Assembly: GCF_900143525.1 (NCBI RefSeq)
Contig: NZ_FREZ01000016.1
Location: forward strand, 25,340-89,339
Source of the DNA: Ruegeria sp. Alg231-54
GTDB lineage: Bacteria > Pseudomonadota > Alphaproteobacteria > Rhodobacterales > Rhodobacteraceae
Direction of reading: 5' to 3'
DNA: 64,000 bases
This document shows positions 50,469 to 58,784 of the stretch, in pieces. The notes under the pieces were generated by a model. It was not told where the DNA came from and did no database searches. It saw only the letters and a list, made by a program, of their open reading frames with translations. The translations under genes and the position numbers were made by a program. Positions within the stretch are counted from its first letter, which is position 1; each line of letters starts with the position of its first letter.

Positions 50469-50955
50469 AAGCACCCGCCGAATAGGTCAATTCGTACGAG
50501 TGGCTGTAGAGCTCGAAGATGTTGCCAAACGGGTCTTCCATATAGACCATGCGATAGGGCTTTTCACCTGGGTAATACTTGCGCACTTGGCTCATGCGCT
50601 GGCGCCCGCCCAGGTCTTCGATAACCTTGATGCGGCCTTCCAGATCCTCGTCCTGTACGCAGAAGTGAAACAAGCCACGCCGCCAATATTCGAACGGGCG
50701 TTCTTCTTCGACGGTCTTCGGGAACTCAAACAATTCAATGCCAACACCGTCGCCCATTGACAAGTGCGCGATGCGGAAGCTTCCCCAACCTTCCCCAAAC
50801 ACATCGTCGCACATCTGACCGATGGCGCTTTCGTCATGCAGGATTTCAGTTGGTTCCATCAGCACGTACAGGCCGAACGCCTTGGAATAGAACTCCACGG
50901 CTTTTTCCAGGTCGGGAACTGTGATGCCGATGTGAGAGAAAGTGAGAGCGGCCAT
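50461..50955 (-). CDS. VOC-superfamily (glyoxalase-like) protein
   Basis: A 164-residue vicinal-oxygen-chelate protein with two beta-alpha-beta-beta-beta modules. SHIGITVPDLEKAVEFYSKA supplies the first metal His, LFHFCVQDEDLEGRIKVIED the second, and YMEDPFGNIFELYSHS the Glu. GGAGGAG lies 6 bases before the ATG. With mgsA in the same operon, a glyoxalase role against methylglyoxal is possible, but VOC epimerases, isomerases and dioxygenases look alike at this level. Confidence 0.82.
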   Translation of the reverse strand: MAALTFSHIGITVPDLEKAVEFYSKAFGLYVLMEPTEILHDESAIGQMCDDVFGEGWGSFRIAHLSMGDGVGIELFEFPKTVEEERPFEYWRRGLFHFCVQDEDLEGRIKVIEDLGGRQRMSQVRKYYPGEKPYRMVYMEDPFGNIFELYSHSYELTYSAGAYD

Positions 50956-50977
50956 GTAGGGCTCCTCCAGTTAGCAG

Positions 50978-51766
50978 TTAAAGAATATTGCGAACGATGC
51001 CGCCTTCGATCCGATGCGCAGAACCATTGGAGGCTGTGCTTGCAGAGATCGTGACGATCATGCGGGCGACTTCGTCTGGTTGGACAAAGCGTTGTATGAG
51101 CGATGTGGGCTCATCTGATTTGAAGTAATTGTCGACGATCGTGTCGAGCGGCTCACCCTTTTGATCGGCGAGGCCGTCAAAATAGGCTTCGACACCTTCG
51201 GTCCAAGTTGGACCAGGCAGGATCGAGTTAACCCGGACTTTTGTCCCCTTTGTCAGTTCTGCCATGCCACGTGTCAGACCTAACATGGCAGTTTTAGTGA
51301 CAGAATAATGCACCATCTGAGGTAGTGGTTTCACTGCCGCTTCGCTGGCCATGTTGATGATAGATCCCTTATCCCGGCCAAGCATTTCAGGCAGGAAAAT
51401 CCGGCTCATCCGAACGGCGGACAGGACATTGATGTTGAAGTAATGCATCCAGTCGTCATCCGTGAGATCCTCGAACGGTTTGACCGAAAAGATGCCAACA
51501 TTATTCACAAGAACGTCCACCGCACCGCGCTCGCGGGCAAACTCTGCCAGAGTTTCCGCATCAGTGGTTTTGGTTAAGTCGGCCGCAATGCCTTCGACCT
51601 TGCCCAGTGATGACAGGTCGTCGACGCAGTCGAACACTTCCGCCTCGGTCAGGCCATGCACGATGACCCGCGCGCCTTCTTCCAGGTAGACCCGCGCAGT
51701 GGCTTTGCCTATGCCGGAACCTGAACCAGTCACCAGGACCAGTTTATTTTTGAGCCCCAGATCCAT
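50978..51766 (-). CDS. SDR-family sugar dehydrogenase-like protein
   Basis: A 262-residue short-chain dehydrogenase. VTGSGSGIGKATARVYLEEG is the cofactor motif, VLVNNVGIFS the NAG-equivalent, INMASEAAVKPLPQM carries the catalytic Ser and VHYSVTKTAMLGLTRGMAEL the YxxxK. The lack of an Asp after the second strand (VIVHGLTE) leaves NAD versus NADP open. It lies 1 base downstream of the permease gene, in the order transporter-dehydrogenase, so it probably makes the first oxidation of the imported sugar. Confidence 0.9.
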   Translation of the reverse strand: MDLGLKNKLVLVTGSGSGIGKATARVYLEEGARVIVHGLTEAEVFDCVDDLSSLGKVEGIAADLTKTTDAETLAEFARERGAVDVLVNNVGIFSVKPFEDLTDDDWMHYFNINVLSAVRMSRIFLPEMLGRDKGSIINMASEAAVKPLPQMVHYSVTKTAMLGLTRGMAELTKGTKVRVNSILPGPTWTEGVEAYFDGLADQKGEPLDTIVDNYFKSDEPTSLIQRFVQPDEVARMIVTISASTASNGSAHRIEGGIVRNIL

Positions 51767-51767
51767 C

Positions 51768-52769
51768 TCAGGCCTCCTTCTTGACGTTAGATGACTGCTG
51801 CGATGAAGTGCGGCCGAACATTCGACCCATCAAGCCCGAAATCTCCGCGCGCCACATGTCTATGCCGACGGCCAACAGAATGATCAGGCCCAACACGATG
51901 TTTTGAACCGAAGATGGCGCAGCGTTTAGGTTCAAACCATTCTGGACGATAACGATTGTCATCGCCCCCATCAGCGTGGCGAGGATGTTGCCGCGGCCGC
52001 CTGCAAGGCTGGCTCCGCCGACAACAGCAGCGGCAATGGCCTGCAGTTCCAGCGTCTGGCCATAGTTGGGCGAACCAGAGTTGAGGCGCGCTGACATCAG
52101 GATCGCACCAACCGCAGTCATGAAACCTGCGATGACAAATGTTGTCGTCTGAACTTTACGTACGTTGATACCCGTCAGAACGGCAGCAGCTGGGTTACCA
52201 CCCACGGCATAGATCTCACGGCCGAGTTTCGTGAAGTTCATAGTGAACGCGGCAAGGACGTAGAAGAACACGAGGTAGAAGAAAGGCATCGGAACGCCGA
52301 ACAGCTTGCCGTAAAAGATTGGCTCTAGCGCCGGATCCAGCGAGAAGATCGGAGACCCATTGTTGAAGGTCAGCGCAAGGCCCCTGAAGGCAATCAACGC
52401 CGCCAATGTTGTGATGAAAGACGGGATACGCCCGTAGGCTGTTATCAGCCCAATGAACAGACCAAGCAATCCGCCCATGAAGAGAATGAGTGGCAACGCC
52501 AGAACCAGTGGAATGCCGACAAATTTCAACATCTGCGCAAGGATCATGGTCAGCAAAGCCACCATAGACCCGGAACTCAGATCGATGCCCGCAGCGAAGA
52601 TCACGATAGTAGACCCGATTGCGATCAAGGCCACGATGCTTACCTGTAGCGACAAGTTAGATAGGTTGCCCGGGTTCAGGAAGCGTTCCGTCGTAAGTGC
52701 CACGATAAGTGCGACGATCACCATTGCTGCAAATGGTCCGATCAACTGGGTGTCAAAGATCCGCTTCAT
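51768..52769 (-). CDS. Sugar ABC transporter permease (RbsC-like), system 1
   Basis: A 333-residue permease with about 9-10 helices. IFAAGIDLSSGSMVALLTMI, LITAYGRIPSFITTLAALIA, REIYAVGGNPAAAVLTGINV and AAAVVGGASLAGGRGNILAT are the RbsC-family motifs. The start overlaps the ATPase gene by 4 bases. It forms the membrane channel for the binding protein encoded at 54374-55408. Confidence 0.93.
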   Translation of the reverse strand: MKRIFDTQLIGPFAAMVIVALIVALTTERFLNPGNLSNLSLQVSIVALIAIGSTIVIFAAGIDLSSGSMVALLTMILAQMLKFVGIPLVLALPLILFMGGLLGLFIGLITAYGRIPSFITTLAALIAFRGLALTFNNGSPIFSLDPALEPIFYGKLFGVPMPFFYLVFFYVLAAFTMNFTKLGREIYAVGGNPAAAVLTGINVRKVQTTTFVIAGFMTAVGAILMSARLNSGSPNYGQTLELQAIAAAVVGGASLAGGRGNILATLMGAMTIVIVQNGLNLNAAPSSVQNIVLGLIILLAVGIDMWRAEISGLMGRMFGRTSSQQSSNVKKEA

Positions 52770-54289
52770 GCGAAAGCCTCCTTAGGCTTGGATTGAGGAG
52801 TGTCGGCGGACGCGCGCACAAGGTCGTCATGAGTAAGGTCGGATGCATCGACCGTGCGCACTATCGTTCCGTGCTGCACGACGGCAATCCGATCGCTCAT
52901 CGCAAGCAACTCATCATGGTCTGAACTGATCAGAATGATCGATTTTCCCGCCCGCGTGAGCCTGTTAATCAGCTTGTAAACAGCGATCTTGGCGCCGATA
53001 TCGATCCCCTGCGTCGGTTCATCAAGGATCAGGATGTCAGAGGCTGAGAACAGCCAGCGTGCAATCACAATCTTCTGCTGGTTACCACCAGACAAGAAGT
53101 TAACCGTCTTTTCCTCAGCCTGGGTCGAGATTTCCAGATCGCGGATCAGGTCATGGGTAGCTTGCTCTTCCGCCTTAAGGTTCAACACGCCGAACCGGCT
53201 AAGCCCGCCGAGGGAGGCTGCGGTTACGTTCCCGCTTGCGCGGAAATTGAAGAACAACCCGTCAAACTTACGGTTCTCCGGAACAAGGGCCAATCCAGCA
53301 CGGATCGCATCGATTTCCCGGCGGAAGCGAACCGGCTTACCGTTAAGTGTTATCTGTCCGCCCGTCAGCTCGTCTGTCCCGAACAGGGCGCGAGCGATTT
53401 CTGTGCGGCCACTGCCCAATACGCCACCCAAGCCAAGAACTTCACCCCGGTGCAACGAAAACGATACATCTTTCACGCCCGAATTGGTGGCCAGACCCGC
53501 CGCCTCCAGCACAATATCCTTGGTCGCGTTTTGCTCCTTGGGATAATGCTCACCAATGTCCTCACCGACCATTGCGCTGACAATCTCAGAGACGTTGATG
53601 TTGGTCTCGCCACTTGCGCGCACAACACAGCCGTTGCGCAAGATCGTCACCTCATCAACGATCCGTTCAACCTCATCCAGCCTGTGCGAAACATAGAGAA
53701 TGGCTGTGCCGCGTTCGCGCATATTGCGCAGTAACTGGTGCAGGCGCTCAATTTCATCTTCACCCAATGCCGCCGTCGGTTCATCCAGGATGATCATGCG
53801 GGCGTCCATCGCGACTGCCTTCGCGATCTCGACCAGTTGTTGCTCGCCCACCGATAGCGAGCCGGTTATGGCCTCGGGTGAAACATCGACATCCATTTCC
53901 GCCAAAACACGAGCGGCTTCGTTGTGGACCTTGGCCCAGTCGATCACGCCAAAGCGGGACCGAGGCATATTGCCAAGGAAGATGTTTTCGCCAACCGACA
54001 AGGTGGGTACGATCGAGAATTCCTGAAAAACTGTTGCGACACCCAGTTCACGTGCCGCCTGCGGGTCGCTAATCGTGACCGGCTTGCCATGGTGCAGGAT
54101 TTGACCGCTATCGGGTTGCTGCACGCCGGACAGCGTCTTGATCATGGTCGATTTGCCACAGCCGTTTTCACCCAGCAGCCCATGAATGGAACCGGGCATA
54201 AGCCGGATGCAGACTTTGTCATTCGCCAATACCCCAGGATAGGCCTTAGTGATATCGACAAATTCCCAAAGTGGCGTTGCGGGTGTCAT
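52766..54289 (-). CDS. Sugar ABC transporter double ATPase (RbsA-like), system 1
   Basis: A 507-residue fused ATPase. The first half has GLLGENGCGKSTMIKTLSGV, signature LSVGEQQLVEIAKAV and MIILDEPTAALGEDEIERLH. The second half has a degenerate Walker A (GLGGVLGSGRTEIARALFGT), signature LSGGNQQKIVIARWL and DILILDEPTQGIDIGAK. A weaker second P-loop is normal in this family. An 84-base gap with a modest hairpin separates it from the binding-protein gene. Confidence 0.95.
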   Translation of the reverse strand: MTPATPLWEFVDITKAYPGVLANDKVCIRLMPGSIHGLLGENGCGKSTMIKTLSGVQQPDSGQILHHGKPVTISDPQAARELGVATVFQEFSIVPTLSVGENIFLGNMPRSRFGVIDWAKVHNEAARVLAEMDVDVSPEAITGSLSVGEQQLVEIAKAVAMDARMIILDEPTAALGEDEIERLHQLLRNMRERGTAILYVSHRLDEVERIVDEVTILRNGCVVRASGETNINVSEIVSAMVGEDIGEHYPKEQNATKDIVLEAAGLATNSGVKDVSFSLHRGEVLGLGGVLGSGRTEIARALFGTDELTGGQITLNGKPVRFRREIDAIRAGLALVPENRKFDGLFFNFRASGNVTAASLGGLSRFGVLNLKAEEQATHDLIRDLEISTQAEEKTVNFLSGGNQQKIVIARWLFSASDILILDEPTQGIDIGAKIAVYKLINRLTRAGKSIILISSDHDELLAMSDRIAVVQHGTIVRTVDASDLTHDDLVRASADTPQSKPKEAFA

Positions 54290-54373
54290 TGCGATTGCCT
54301 CGACAAAAGGGGAACTCGGTTGAATTGCGACCCGGCAGCACGCGCACGCGCCACCGGGAAGCGGGGAGAAAGT

Positions 54374-55408
54374 TCAGTATTCTTTGGACGGCTGCGGGAA
54401 GAGCTTTTCTGGCTCTTGCAGCACGCTGATTGCACCGTCTTTGTCTTCAATTGATGTGGGCGTTTCGATCCAGCCGCCGGGATAGGACCCGTTGAGCGCA
54501 TCAATGGTTGCGTGCATAGCCGCTTTACCCATCAAAAACGGTGAGGTGTTGACGGTTGCCGTGATGTTGCCCGCCGCGATCTCTTCAAGGCCGGACGTGT
54601 CGCCATCATTGCCCAATAGAACGATGTCATTACGGCCGAGTGCTTTCGCAGCAAAGGATGCTCCAATGATCATGTAGTCATTCGCAGCAAAGATCATGTC
54701 GAGATCGGGGTTCGACTGCAGGATATCCATGCCAGCTGTGTTGCCGCCTTCGACGTTCCATTTGCCATCGATGGATACAACGACTTCAAAGTTGTCGTTG
54801 CCCTCAATGCCGTCAAGAAAGCCACCGACCCGCTCGGTTGAGTGATACCCTGGCTGCCCTTCGATGATGCCGACCTTCAATGGTTGATCGCCATAGGTCT
54901 CGATGGCCCAATCAGCGATGGCCTGAGTACCATTGCGCTGAGAATACCCGACCACACCGTGGATCGGAGTCGGAAAGTTCGGGATGTCCGAGTTGATCAT
55001 CAAAACAGCCATGCCCTTGTCAACGGCCTGCTTAAGTAGCGGCGCCGCAGCAAATTCATCATGCGTTCCAAAGATGATCGCATCCACATCCTGCGTCAGT
55101 ACATCCTGGATCATACCCATTTGGCCATTGATGTCCGCACCGGACTGGGGCGCAAGCATGAAGACTTCGACCCCGGCCTCAGCAGCAACCGCTTTAATGC
55201 CTTCACCGATGGCGATGTAGTAGTTGAACTCAGTCGCCGGCGGCATATACGCGATCCGGAACGTTTCGTTCTTGGGTTCTATCGCATCGATTGGCGCTTG
55301 TGCCCCGTCCTCAAGTGGAACCGGTGCCGGATAATTCTCCGCCAGAGCGACCGTTGCCAGCGTGGCGAACCCCGCAGCAAGCGTAGTGGTCATAAGCGTT
55401 TTCAACAT
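54374..55408 (-). CDS. Sugar ABC transporter substrate-binding protein, system 1
   Basis: A 344-residue periplasmic binding protein with signal peptide (MLKTLMTTTLAAGFATLATVALA, shown in part). RIAYMPPATEFNYYIAIGEG, DAIIFGTHDEFAAAPLLKQA, VLMINSDIPNFP, KVGIIEGQPGYHSTERVGGF and MIFAANDYMIIGASFAAKAL fit the RbsB/TorT-like type I fold. The ligand is probably the sugar or sugar acid handled by the downstream dehydrogenases; not deducible by eye. Confidence 0.92.
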   Translation of the reverse strand: MLKTLMTTTLAAGFATLATVALAENYPAPVPLEDGAQAPIDAIEPKNETFRIAYMPPATEFNYYIAIGEGIKAVAAEAGVEVFMLAPQSGADINGQMGMIQDVLTQDVDAIIFGTHDEFAAAPLLKQAVDKGMAVLMINSDIPNFPTPIHGVVGYSQRNGTQAIADWAIETYGDQPLKVGIIEGQPGYHSTERVGGFLDGIEGNDNFEVVVSIDGKWNVEGGNTAGMDILQSNPDLDMIFAANDYMIIGASFAAKALGRNDIVLLGNDGDTSGLEEIAAGNITATVNTSPFLMGKAAMHATIDALNGSYPGGWIETPTSIEDKDGAISVLQEPEKLFPQPSKEY

Positions 55409-55434
55409 AGTTTTCTCCTCCAGAATTTCGTTGG

Positions 55435-56304
55435 TTATCCTTTGAATGGCGCGTCGATCACGCCACGAACGCCAGGTGTCACAGCAAAGAGGCCGCCGGA
55501 TTCCGGTTCTTTTGTTAAAGCTGCTTCGTCACTCATCAGCCTTGAGGTCGTGATGAACAGCGTGTCGAGATCAGGGCCACCGAAAGCGCAACAGGTGGGC
55601 TTCCAAACCGGCACCTCGATCACGCGATCTATCGTGCCGTCAGATGCGACGCGAACAACGCGATGGCCTTCCCATTCGGCGTTCCAGACGCCCCCTTCGA
55701 CATCGACACAGGACCCATCAGGCAAGCCAGGCTCATCATTGAAAGAAGCGTGCTGCCGACGGTTCGAAACGGTTCCACTACGGGTGTCGTAATCAAATGC
55801 GACGATTTCCCGATCCGGGGTATCCGCGAAGAACATCGTCTCACCGTCGGAAGTAAAGCAAGTCGAATTAGCGCAAGACACTCCTTCGATGATCGTCTGT
55901 ACACTCAAATCTGTATCGACGCAGATGACCGACGAGTCGGCCTTGCCAGAAACTTCGTTCATGCCTCCAACAATCAATCGCCCCTGGCGATCGGTTCGCC
56001 CGTCGTTCAGCCGTGTCTCCGGATTGTTCGGCTCGAATCGCGTCACGAGGGTTTCCTCGCTATTGGGCGAATTGAACAAGACAACTCGATCCGCATAAGC
56101 AACAATCAGACCGCCAGACGCGCGCGGCGCGAAGCAACACACGCGCTCTGGCATCTCATGAAATGCTGTCTCTGACGTTGCAGGATCAAATGACCAAAGC
56201 GCGCAGCCCTCAATGTCGGCCCACCAGACAAGACCATCGACGGGATTCCAGAAAATCCCTTCCCCGTGCTGGTTCCTACAATCGACGACCAACTCTGCGC
56301 GCAC
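55435..56304 (-). CDS. SMP-30/gluconolactonase/LRE-family protein
   Basis: A 289-residue six-bladed propeller. The GTG at 56304 is chosen because AAGGAG (complement of 56313-56318) lies 8 bases upstream; longer readings from 56325 or 56388 run into the operator. GEGIFWNPVDGLVWWADIEG carries the metal-binding Glu, NDGRTDRQGRLIVGGMNEVS the Asn/Asp region, and GLPDGSCVDVEGGVWNAEWE the catalytic Asp. Members hydrolyse sugar lactones to sugar acids, the step after sugar oxidation by an SDR. It is first in the leftward operon. Confidence 0.9.
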   Translation of the reverse strand: MRAELVVDCRNQHGEGIFWNPVDGLVWWADIEGCALWSFDPATSETAFHEMPERVCCFAPRASGGLIVAYADRVVLFNSPNSEETLVTRFEPNNPETRLNDGRTDRQGRLIVGGMNEVSGKADSSVICVDTDLSVQTIIEGVSCANSTCFTSDGETMFFADTPDREIVAFDYDTRSGTVSNRRQHASFNDEPGLPDGSCVDVEGGVWNAEWEGHRVVRVASDGTIDRVIEVPVWKPTCCAFGGPDLDTLFITTSRLMSDEAALTKEPESGGLFAVTPGVRGVIDAPFKG

Positions 56305-56328
56305 TTTTTGATCTCCTTGGTACATTCT

Positions 56329-56372
56329 GATATCTGATATACCAGCTTGCCTAATCTGGTGTATCAGATATC
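56329..56372. promoter_or_regulatory. Large inverted repeat, putative GntR operator in the divergent promoter region
   Basis: GATATCTGATATACCAG at 56329-56345 and CTGGTGTATCAGATATC at 56356-56372 are inverted with 16 of 17 bases matching and a 10-base centre. Each arm contains ATCTGATA, the half-site of the 16-bp operators at 41466 and 57175. It lies between the SMP-30 and gntR starts and so could control both operons. Confidence 0.75.
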
Positions 56373-56410
56373 TTGCATCTGGCAACACCTTTTTTTGGAG
56401 ATATCCTCAG

Positions 56411-57082
56411 ATGGCGCTTGAGAGACCCAAGTCTTTGCGTGAACTCGCACTGGAACATTTGCGGAATAGTATTATCGATGGCTCCCTGAAAATGGGTCAG
56501 GTTTTGTCGGAGCGAAAAATCTCCGAAGAGCTGGGCGTATCGAAATCGCCAGTCCGCGAAGCACTCGCTCAACTACGTGACGAAGGGTTGGTCAGTATCG
56601 AGCCTCAAAAAGGCGCACGCGTTTTTTCGCTGTCTGAGCCGGAAGTGACTCAGATCTGCGACTTCAGACAGGCTATCGAGACTGCCGCCTTTGAACTGGC
56701 GTTATCGAGGAACCCAGAAGGTCTTGCCGATGACATGCAGCGGGTCGTGAAGGACATGGAAAAGGAACGCAGTCGAGGCAATGAAAAGGGCTACCTTTCA
56801 CTGGACACGGCGTTTCATCAGTTGATTTTCGAACATGCCGGGAACGACTATCTGACGGCCAGCTATACACGCTACATCGGTAAGATTGCCGCATTGCGGA
56901 CCCATCTGGCGAAGCTTCCACAGCATACTGAGCTTTCCTTCGATGAGCATTCGAAAATCGCTATTGCCGTACGCGAAGGCGACATGGCCAAAATCAAATC
57001 TCTTCTCACAGCGCATATTGACCGCACCAGACAAGCCTACAAAAGCGCCGCCATCGTCCTCGAAGGAGCGACCGCATCCTAG
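56411..57082 (+). CDS. GntR-family (FCD) regulator of the sugar-acid region
   Basis: A 223-residue FCD-type GntR regulator. LRELALEHLRNSIIDGSLKM, ISEELGVSKSPVREALAQLR and GLVSIEPQKGARVFSLSEPE make up the winged helix; LDTAFHQLIFEHAGNDYLTA and FDEHSKIAIAVREGDMAKIK belong to the FCD domain with its metal-binding Asp/His. It is a close relative in layout of the regulator at 40.7 kb (same length, same SKxPxREAL helix), which fits their matching operators. GGAG lies ten bases upstream. A terminator follows the gene. Confidence 0.92.
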   Translation: MALERPKSLRELALEHLRNSIIDGSLKMGQVLSERKISEELGVSKSPVREALAQLRDEGLVSIEPQKGARVFSLSEPEVTQICDFRQAIETAAFELALSRNPEGLADDMQRVVKDMEKERSRGNEKGYLSLDTAFHQLIFEHAGNDYLTASYTRYIGKIAALRTHLAKLPQHTELSFDEHSKIAIAVREGDMAKIKSLLTAHIDRTRQAYKSAAIVLEGATAS

Positions 57083-57105
57083 CAAAAACGTAGCTTCGTT
57101 GTGAC

Positions 57106-57141
57106 GGGGGCGGGCCAGAACGGCGCCGCCCCTTTCTTTTT
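57106..57141 (+). terminator. Rho-independent terminator after gntR
   Basis: GGGGCGG at 57107-57113 pairs with CCGCCCC at 57126-57132 and is followed by TTTCTTTTT. It separates gntR from the next ABC operon, which therefore needs its own promoter. Confidence 0.8.
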
Positions 57142-57169
57142 GGGCACCTCACGGTCTTTTCTTTTTCAG

Positions 57170-57190
57170 TTGACATCTGAGATATCAGAT
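57170..57190 (+). promoter_or_regulatory. Promoter and operator of sugar ABC operon 2
   Basis: TTGACA at 57170-57175 is a consensus -35 box. ATCTGAGATATCAGAT at 57175-57190 starts at its last base and fills the spacer, so a bound GntR protein would block RNA polymerase. The 16-mer is the exact reverse complement of 41466-41481 before dctP. A -10 box is only poorly matched (CAATCA at about 57193). Confidence 0.75.
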
Positions 57191-57218
57191 GCCAATCAAA
57201 AGGCGGGAGGAAGCTTGT

Positions 57219-58784
57219 ATGACGCCAGCAATGAAACCTGACTCACCGGGGCTACAGCCACTGATCCAGCTGGATCGGGTTGGCAAAAGCTTCGGCACGA
57301 ACATTGTTTTGGATGGCGTCGACTTTGAATTGAGACCCGGCGAAGTTCACGCGCTATGCGGGGAAAACGGCGCCGGAAAATCCACCTGTCTCGGCCTGTT
57401 TTATGGACTTCACCAACCTTCTGCTGGGCGTATCCTGTGCGACGGCAAGGAACAGCGGGTCGAAAGCCCGTCGCATGCGCAATCCCTGGGCATCGGCTGT
57501 GTTTTCCAAGAGCTCAGCCTCGCTGGCGCGCTCTCTGTTGCGGAAAACATCTACGCGGGCCGCGTACCCACCCGGTTCGGCGTAGTTGACTGGCCCGAAC
57601 TGCGCCGCCGAGCGGAGGCGTTGCTGGCGGAATTCGGTCTGGATATCGACGTCTCAACACCCGTGGAAAACTTACCGATCAGCTCCCGCCAGATTGTTGA
57701 AATCGCCAAGGCTCTGTCGTTGAATTCCCGCGTCCTTTTGCTGGATGAACCGACATCGGCATTGGCACCCGACGAAGTAGACGCACTATTTGAAGTCCTA
57801 AAGTCCCTGACAAAAAAAGGGATTGGCATCGTCTATGTCAGCCACCATATGGCCGAGATTTTCCAGATCTCGGATCGCATTACCGTCTTGCGAGATGGGC
57901 GCCACATCAGCACTTTACCGGTTTCGGAAACTTCTCAGGAACAAGTCGTCGCCGAGATGATCGGCGGCGCTCACCCCGGTGATGTCACGCGGTCAGGTAA
58001 GGTTAACGGCGAAGAGGTTTTGCATGTCCAAGAATTAACCCATCCAGATGAATTCGAAGACATTTCTTTCTCCATTAAAGCCGGAGAGATTGTAGGGATG
58101 GCAGGGTTGATGGGCGCTCGCCGCAGCGAGATTGTTCGATCGATTGTCGGGTTGATGCATGGCGCGACCGGGGAGATCAGACTTCACGGCAAGCCTGTTA
58201 ACTTTGCGTCCTTGCGGCAGGCGATGCGTGCTGGGGTCGGGTTTGTTCCCGAAGAACGCAAGACTGAAGGCCTCTTTCTGGAACAATCACTCAGCGACAA
58301 CCTGATCGCGGCCAGTCTTTCCGATCATGCGTCTGCTGGGTTCATGCGTTCGGGCTCGATCAAAGCAGCCAGCCAAACAGCCATTGACGCCTTCAGTGTC
58401 AAAACCAGCGGGATTAACGAACTTGTTGGTGATCTCTCAGGGGGCAATCAGCAAAAAATTATGTTGGCCAAGTGGCTCAAACGCGCGCCAGCTCTTCTGA
58501 TCATTGAGGAGCCCACAAAAGGGGTCGATGTCGGAGCCAAATTCCAGATCCACACGGAACTTTTGCGTCGAGCAGCCGAGGGAATGGCCATCCTCGTCGT
58601 GTCATCCGATTTTCCCGAACTTGTCTCTCTCTCAACCAGCATCCTTGTCGTCCACGACGGTCGCCTCATGGGAGACATCGCAGCCGCCGAGGCAACCGAA
58701 ACCACGCTTCTTCAAATGGCCGCCGGAAATTCCGTTCCAATTGTGGACGCACCCCAAACCAATCAATCAGGAGTCGCGACGTGA
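57219..58784 (+). CDS. Sugar ABC transporter double ATPase (RbsA-like), system 2
   Basis: A 521-residue fused ATPase. GGAGGAAGC before the ATG at 57219 sets the start; an ATG at 57189 lies on the operator. The first half has ALCGENGAGKSTCLGLFYGL, a signature replaced by LPISSRQIVEIAKALS, and VLLLDEPTSALAPDEVDALF. The second half has GMAGLMGARRSEIVRSIVGL, signature LSGGNQQKIMLAKWL and LLIIEEPTKGVDVGAK. The Asp-to-Glu change in the second Walker B is common in this family. It overlaps the permease gene by 4 bases. Confidence 0.94.
   Translation: MTPAMKPDSPGLQPLIQLDRVGKSFGTNIVLDGVDFELRPGEVHALCGENGAGKSTCLGLFYGLHQPSAGRILCDGKEQRVESPSHAQSLGIGCVFQELSLAGALSVAENIYAGRVPTRFGVVDWPELRRRAEALLAEFGLDIDVSTPVENLPISSRQIVEIAKALSLNSRVLLLDEPTSALAPDEVDALFEVLKSLTKKGIGIVYVSHHMAEIFQISDRITVLRDGRHISTLPVSETSQEQVVAEMIGGAHPGDVTRSGKVNGEEVLHVQELTHPDEFEDISFSIKAGEIVGMAGLMGARRSEIVRSIVGLMHGATGEIRLHGKPVNFASLRQAMRAGVGFVPEERKTEGLFLEQSLSDNLIAASLSDHASAGFMRSGSIKAASQTAIDAFSVKTSGINELVGDLSGGNQQKIMLAKWLKRAPALLIIEEPTKGVDVGAKFQIHTELLRRAAEGMAILVVSSDFPELVSLSTSILVVHDGRLMGDIAAAEATETTLLQMAAGNSVPIVDAPQTNQSGVAT

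Noticed and set aside
57189..57218. Ten-codon N-terminal extension of the system 2 ATPase
   Set aside because: It would start on the operator and probably at or before the transcription start; GGAGGAAGC points to the ATG at 57219.
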